DNA of 64,000 bases from contig OX104117.1 in NCBI GenBank assembly GCA_944474755.1, positions 82,312,926 through 82,376,925 of the forward strand, in the 5' to 3' direction. This stretch comes from Limnoperna fortunei (taxonomy: Eukaryota > Mollusca > Bivalvia > Mytilida > Modiolidae). This document shows positions 59,501-64,000 of the stretch, in pieces. The notes under the pieces were generated by a model. The model had not been told where the DNA came from and ran no database searches. It saw nothing but the letters and a program-made list of their open reading frames with translations. Each line of letters starts with the position of its first letter. Positions within the stretch are counted from its first letter, which is position 1. The position numbers and the translations under genes were made by a program.

Positions 59501-62500
59501 CCAAGGTTGTGTCCATCATATTGTAAGGTTTGTCTCCAGTTTGTTACCAAGGTTGTGTCCATCATATTGTAAGGTTTTGTCTCCAGTTTGTTACCAAGGT
59601 TGTGTCCATCATATTGTAAGGTTTGTCTCCAGTTTGTTACCAAGGTTGTGTCCATCATATTCTAAGGTTTATCTCCAGTTTGTTACCAAGGTTGTGTCCA
59701 TCATATTGTAAGGTTTGTCTCCAGTTTGTTACCAAGGTTGTGTCCATCATATTGTAAGGTTTTATCTACAGTTTGTTACCAAGGTTGTGTCCATCATATT
59801 GTAAGGTTTGTCTCCAGTTTGTTACCAAGGTTGTGTCCATCATATTGTAAGGTTTTGTCTCCAGTTTGTTACCAAGGTTGTGTCCATCATATTGTAAGGT
59901 TTGTCTCCAGTTTGTTACCAAGGTTGTGTCCATCATATTGTAATGTTTTGTCTCCAGTTTGTTACCAAGGTTGTGTCCATCATATTGTAAGGTTTGTCTC
60001 CAGTTTGTTACCACGGTTGTGTCCATCATATTGTAAGGTTTGTCTCCAGTTTGTTACCAAGGTTGTGTCCGTCATATTGTAAGGTTTGTCTCCAGTTTGT
60101 TACCAAGGTTGTGTCCATCATATTGTAAGGTTTGTCTCCAGTTTGTTACCAAGGTTGTGTCCGTCATATTGTAAGGTTTGTCTCCAGTTTGTTACCAAGG
60201 TTGTGTCCGTCATATTGTAAGGTTTGTCTCCAGTTTGTTACCAAGGTTGTGTCCATCATATTGTAAGGTTTGTCTCCAGTTTGTTACCAAGGTTGTGTCC
60301 ATCATATTGTAAGGTTTGTCTCCAGTTTGTTACCAAGGTTGTGTCCATCATATTGTAAGGTTTGTCTCCAGTTTGTTACCAAGGTTGTGTCCATCATATT
60401 GTAAGGTTTGTCTCCAGTTTGTTACCAAGGTTGTGTCCATCATATTGTAAGGTTTTGTCTCCAGTTTGTTACCAAGGTTGTGTCCATCATATTCTAAGGT
60501 TTATCTCCAGTTTGTTACCAAGGTTGTGTCCATCATATTGTAAGGTTTGTGTCCAGTTTGTTACCAAGGTTGTGTCCATCATATTGTAAGGTTTGTCTCC
60601 AGTTTGCTACCACGGTTGTGTCCATCATATTGTAAGGTTTGTCTCCAGTTTGTTACCAAGGTTGTGTCCGTCATATTGTAAGGTTTGTCTCCAGTTTGTT
60701 ACCAAGGTTGTGTCCATCATATTGTAAGGTTTGTCTCCAGTTTGTTACCAAGGTTGTGTCCATCATATGGTAAGGTTTGTCTCCAGTTTGTTACCAAGGT
60801 TGTGTCCGTCATATTGTAAGGTTTGTCTCCAGTTTGTTACCAAGGTTGTGTCCATCATATTGTAAGGTTTTATCTACAATTTGTTACCAAGGTTGTGTCC
60901 ATCATATTGTAAGGTTTGTCTCCAGTTTGTTACCAAGGTTGTGTCCATCATATTGTAATGTTTTGTCTCCAGTTTGTTACCAAGGTTGTGTCCGTCATAT
61001 TCTAAGGTTTGTCTCCAGTTTGTAACCAAGGTTGTGTCCATCATATTGTAAGGTTTGTCTCCAGTTTGTTACCAAGGTTGTGTCCATCATATTGTAAGGT
61101 TTTGTCTCCAGTTTGTTACCAAGGTTGTGTCCATCATATTGTAAGGTTTGTCTCCAGTTTGTTACCAAGGTTGTGTCCATCATATTGTAATGTTTTGTCT
61201 CCAGTTTGTTACCAAGGTTGTGTCCATCATATTGTAAGGTTTGTCTCCAGTTTGTTACCACGGTTGTGTCCATCATATTGTAAGGTTTGTCTCCAGTTTG
61301 TTACCAAGGTTGTGTCCGTCATATTGTAAGGTTTGTCTCCAGTTTGTTACCAAGGTTGTGTCCATCATATTGTAAGGTTTGTCTCCAGTTTGTTACCAAG
61401 GTTGTGTCCGTCATATTGTAAGGTTTGTCTCCAGTTTGTTACCAAGGTTGTGTCCGTCATATTGTAAGGTTTGTCTCCAGTTTGTTACCAAGGTTGTGTC
61501 CATCATATTGTAAGGTTTGTCTCCAGTTTGTTACCAAGGTTGTGTCCATCATATTGTAAGGTTTGTCTCCAGTTTGTTACCAAGGTTGTGTCCATCATAT
61601 TGTAAGGTTTGTCTCCAGTTTGTTACCAAGGTTGTGTCCATCATATTGTAAGGTTTGTGTCCAGTTTGTTACCAAGGTTGTGTCCATCATATTGTAAGGT
61701 TTATCTCCAGTTTGTTACCAAGGTTGTGTCCATCATATTGTAAGGTTTGTCTCCAGTTTGTTACCAAGGTTGTGTCCATCATATTGTAAGGTTTTGTCTC
61801 CAGTTTGTTACCAAGGTTGTGTCCATCATATTGTAAGGTTTGTCTCCAGTTTGTTACCAAGGTTGTGTCCATCATATTGTAAGGTTTGTCTCCAGTTTGT
61901 TACCAAGGTTGTGTCCATCATATTGTAAGGTTTGTCTCCAGTTTGTTACCAAGGTTGTGTCCATCATATTGTAAGGTTTTGTCTCCAGTTTGTTACCAAG
62001 GTTGTGTCCATCATATTCTAAGGTTTATCTCCAGTTTGTTACCAAGGTTGTGTCCATCATATTGTAAGGTTTGTGTCCAGTTTGTTACCAAGGTTGTGTC
62101 CATCATATTGTAAGGTTTGTCTCCAGTTTGTTACCAAGGTTGTGTCCATCATATTGTAATGTTTTGACTCCAGTTTGTTACCAAGGTTGTGTCCATCATA
62201 TTGTAAGGTTTGTCTCCAGTTTGCTACCACGGTTGTGTCCATCATATTGTAAGGTTTGTCTCCAGTTTGTTACCAAGGTTGTGTCCGTCATATTGTAAGG
62301 TTTGTCTCCAGTTTGTTACCAAGGTTGTGTCCATCATATTGTAAGGTTTGTCTCCAGTTTGTTACCAAGGTTGTGTCCATCATATTGTAAGGTTTGTCTC
62401 CAGTTTGTTACCAAGGTTGTGTCCGTCATATTGTAAGGTTTGTCTCCAGTTTGTTACCAAGGTTGTGTCCATCATATTGTAAGGTTTTATCTACAATTTG

Positions 62501-64000
62501 TTACCAAGGTTGTGTCCATCATATTCTAAGGTTTGTCTCCAGTTTGTTACCAAGGTTGTGTCCATCATATTGTAAGGTTTGTCTCCAGTTTGTTACCAAG
62601 GTTGTGTCCATCATATTGTAATGTTTTGTCTCCAGTTTGTTACCAAGGTTGTGTCCGTCATATTCTAAGGTTTGTCTCCAGTTTGTAACCAAGGTTGTGT
62701 CCATCATATTGTAAGGTTTGTCTCCAGTTTGTAACCAAGGTTGTGTCCATCATATTGTAAGGTTTGTCTCCAGTTTGTTACCAAGGTTGTGTCCATCATA
62801 TTGTAAGGTTTGTCTCCAGTTTGTTACCAAGGTTGTGTCCATCATATTGTAAGGTTTATCTCCAGTTTGTTACCAAGGTTGTGTCCATCATATTGTAAGG
62901 TTTATCTACAGTTTGTTACCAAGGTTGTGTCCGTCATATTGTAAGGTTTGTCTCCAGTTTGTTACCAAGGTTGTGTCCATCATATTTTAAGGTTTGTCTC
63001 CAGTTTGTTACCAAGGTTGTGTCCATCATATTGTTAGGTTTGTCTCCAGTTTGTTATCACGGTTGTGTCCATCATATTGTAAGGTTTGTCTCCAGTTTGT
63101 TACCAAGGTTGTGTCCATCATATTGTTAGGTTTGTCTCCAGTTTGTTATCACGGTTGTGTCCATCATATTGTAAGGTTTGTCTCCAGTTTGTTACCAAGG
63201 TTGTGTCCGTCATATTGTAAGGTTTTGTCTCCACTTTGTTACCAAGGTTGTGTCCATCATATTGTAAGGTTTGTCTCCAGTTTGTTACCAAGGTTGTGTC
63301 CATCATATTGTAAGGTTTGTCTCCAGTTTGTTACCAAGGTTGTGTCCGTCATATTGTAATGTTTTGTCTTCAGTTTGTTACCAAGGTTGTGTCCATCATA
63401 TTGTAAGGTTTATCTGCAGTTTGTTACAAAGGTTGTGTCCATCATATTGTAATGTTTGTCTCCAGTTTGTTACCAAGGTTGTGTCCATCATATTGTAATG
63501 TTTGTCTCCAGTTTGTTACCAAGGTTGTGTCCATCATATTGTAAGGTTTATCTCCAGTTTGTTACAAAGGTTGTGTCCATCATATTGTAATGTTTTGTCT
63601 TCAGTTTGTTACCAAGGTTGTGTCCGTCATATTGTAAGGTTTGTCTCCAGTTTGTTACCAAGGTTGTGTCCATCATATTGTAAGGTTTTGTCTCCAGTTT
63701 GTAACCAAGGTTGTGTCCATCATATTCTAAGGTTTGTCTCCAGTTTGTTACCAAGGTTGTGTCCATCATGTTGTAATGTTTTGTCTTCAGTTTGTTACCA
63801 AGGTTGTGTCCATCATATTCTAAGGTTTGTCTCCAGTTTGTTACCAAGGTTGTGTCCATCATATTGTAATGTTTTGTCTCCAGTTTGTTACCAAGGTTGT
63901 GTCCATCATATTGTAAGGTTTGTCTCCAGTTTGTTACCAAGGTTGTGTCCGTCATATTGTAAGGTTTGTCTCCAGTTTGTTACCAAGGTTGTGTCCATCA
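50520..64000. repeat. 46-bp satellite, about 290 copies, running off the window
   Basis: The unit is 'tgtctccagtttgttaccaa', 'ggttgtgtccatcatattgt', 'aaggtt'. A 47-base variant has an extra t ('ttttgtctcc'). Recurrent variant sites are ccRtcat, ccaMgg, atattSt, RtctMcag and aaKgtt. Subregions show higher-order order: alternating 46/47 units (93-bp dimers) at about 58280-58930, and a block repeated 1617 bases apart (the rare variants 'tatctacaat' at 60871 and 62488, 'agtttgctac' at 60601 and 62218). Many 60-150 codon frames on both strands (MSPVCYQGCV..., ...TLVTNWRQTLQYDG...) are repeat translations, not genes. By position it is in gene C's last intron or just downstream. Confidence 0.98.

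Noticed and set aside
51066..63955. Dozens of 60-153 codon frames with Cys-rich repeats on both strands
   Set aside because: All are the 46-bp satellite read in shifting frames. The regular cysteines come from one repeated nucleotide word and not from a conserved domain.

Overview
The window looks like nuclear DNA of an animal, most likely a bivalve mollusc. The evidence is AT-rich sequence, short exons with GT-AG introns, tRNA-headed SINEs whose 3' part ends in a 'GTGGCGTTAAACA'-type tail, other dispersed repeats of a bivalve style, decayed Tc1-like transposons and very heavy minisatellite content. The taxon is an inference; no organism-specific gene is present. None of the long open frames is a gene. 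The real coding sequence is a set of small exons, many under 110 bases.

Coding content: I can assemble parts of three tandem, same-strand (+) paralogous genes for small single-pass membrane proteins with one EGF-like domain, here called A, B and C. Gene A contributes its last two visible exons (264-332, 2862-3011). Gene B is complete in outline (8398-8473, 18084-18270, 18986-19047, 20761-20863, 23081-23111, 24630-24713), about 180 residues: signal-like start, sequon-rich linker, EGF domain, transmembrane helix, short basic and acidic tail. Gene C has two candidate first exons (32376-32466, 37765-37849), then 45616-45781, 46388-46449, 48210-48315 and 49850-49914; its last exon should lie beyond the window. 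B and C share exon order, every internal intron phase up to the transmembrane exon, a 62-base exon for the third EGF loop, and the CxNxGxC...CxC(x8)C pattern of neuregulin/EGF ligands. The likely role is a membrane-anchored growth factor precursor shed or presented to an ErbB/EGFR-type receptor; this is inferred from architecture only.

Layout: 1-3011 end of gene A, with a SINE and a tandem-core dispersed element in its last intron; 3012-8302 spacer; 8303-24713 gene B, whose introns hold a 31-bp array, a Tc1 relic with a nested insertion, a palindrome, a 970-bp foldback, a 30-bp array and a 66-bp array; 24714-32288 spacer paralogous to the first one, enlarged by a Tc1 relic, microsatellite and 49-bp array; 32289-64000 gene C, with arrays of 24, 44, 32, 30, 43, 49 and 46 bp, a TIR-bounded element and a 600-bp near-perfect foldback. 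From about 50520 to the end the sequence is one 46-bp satellite, about 290 copies, apparently inside a gene C intron. Tandem arrays occupy more than a third of the window.
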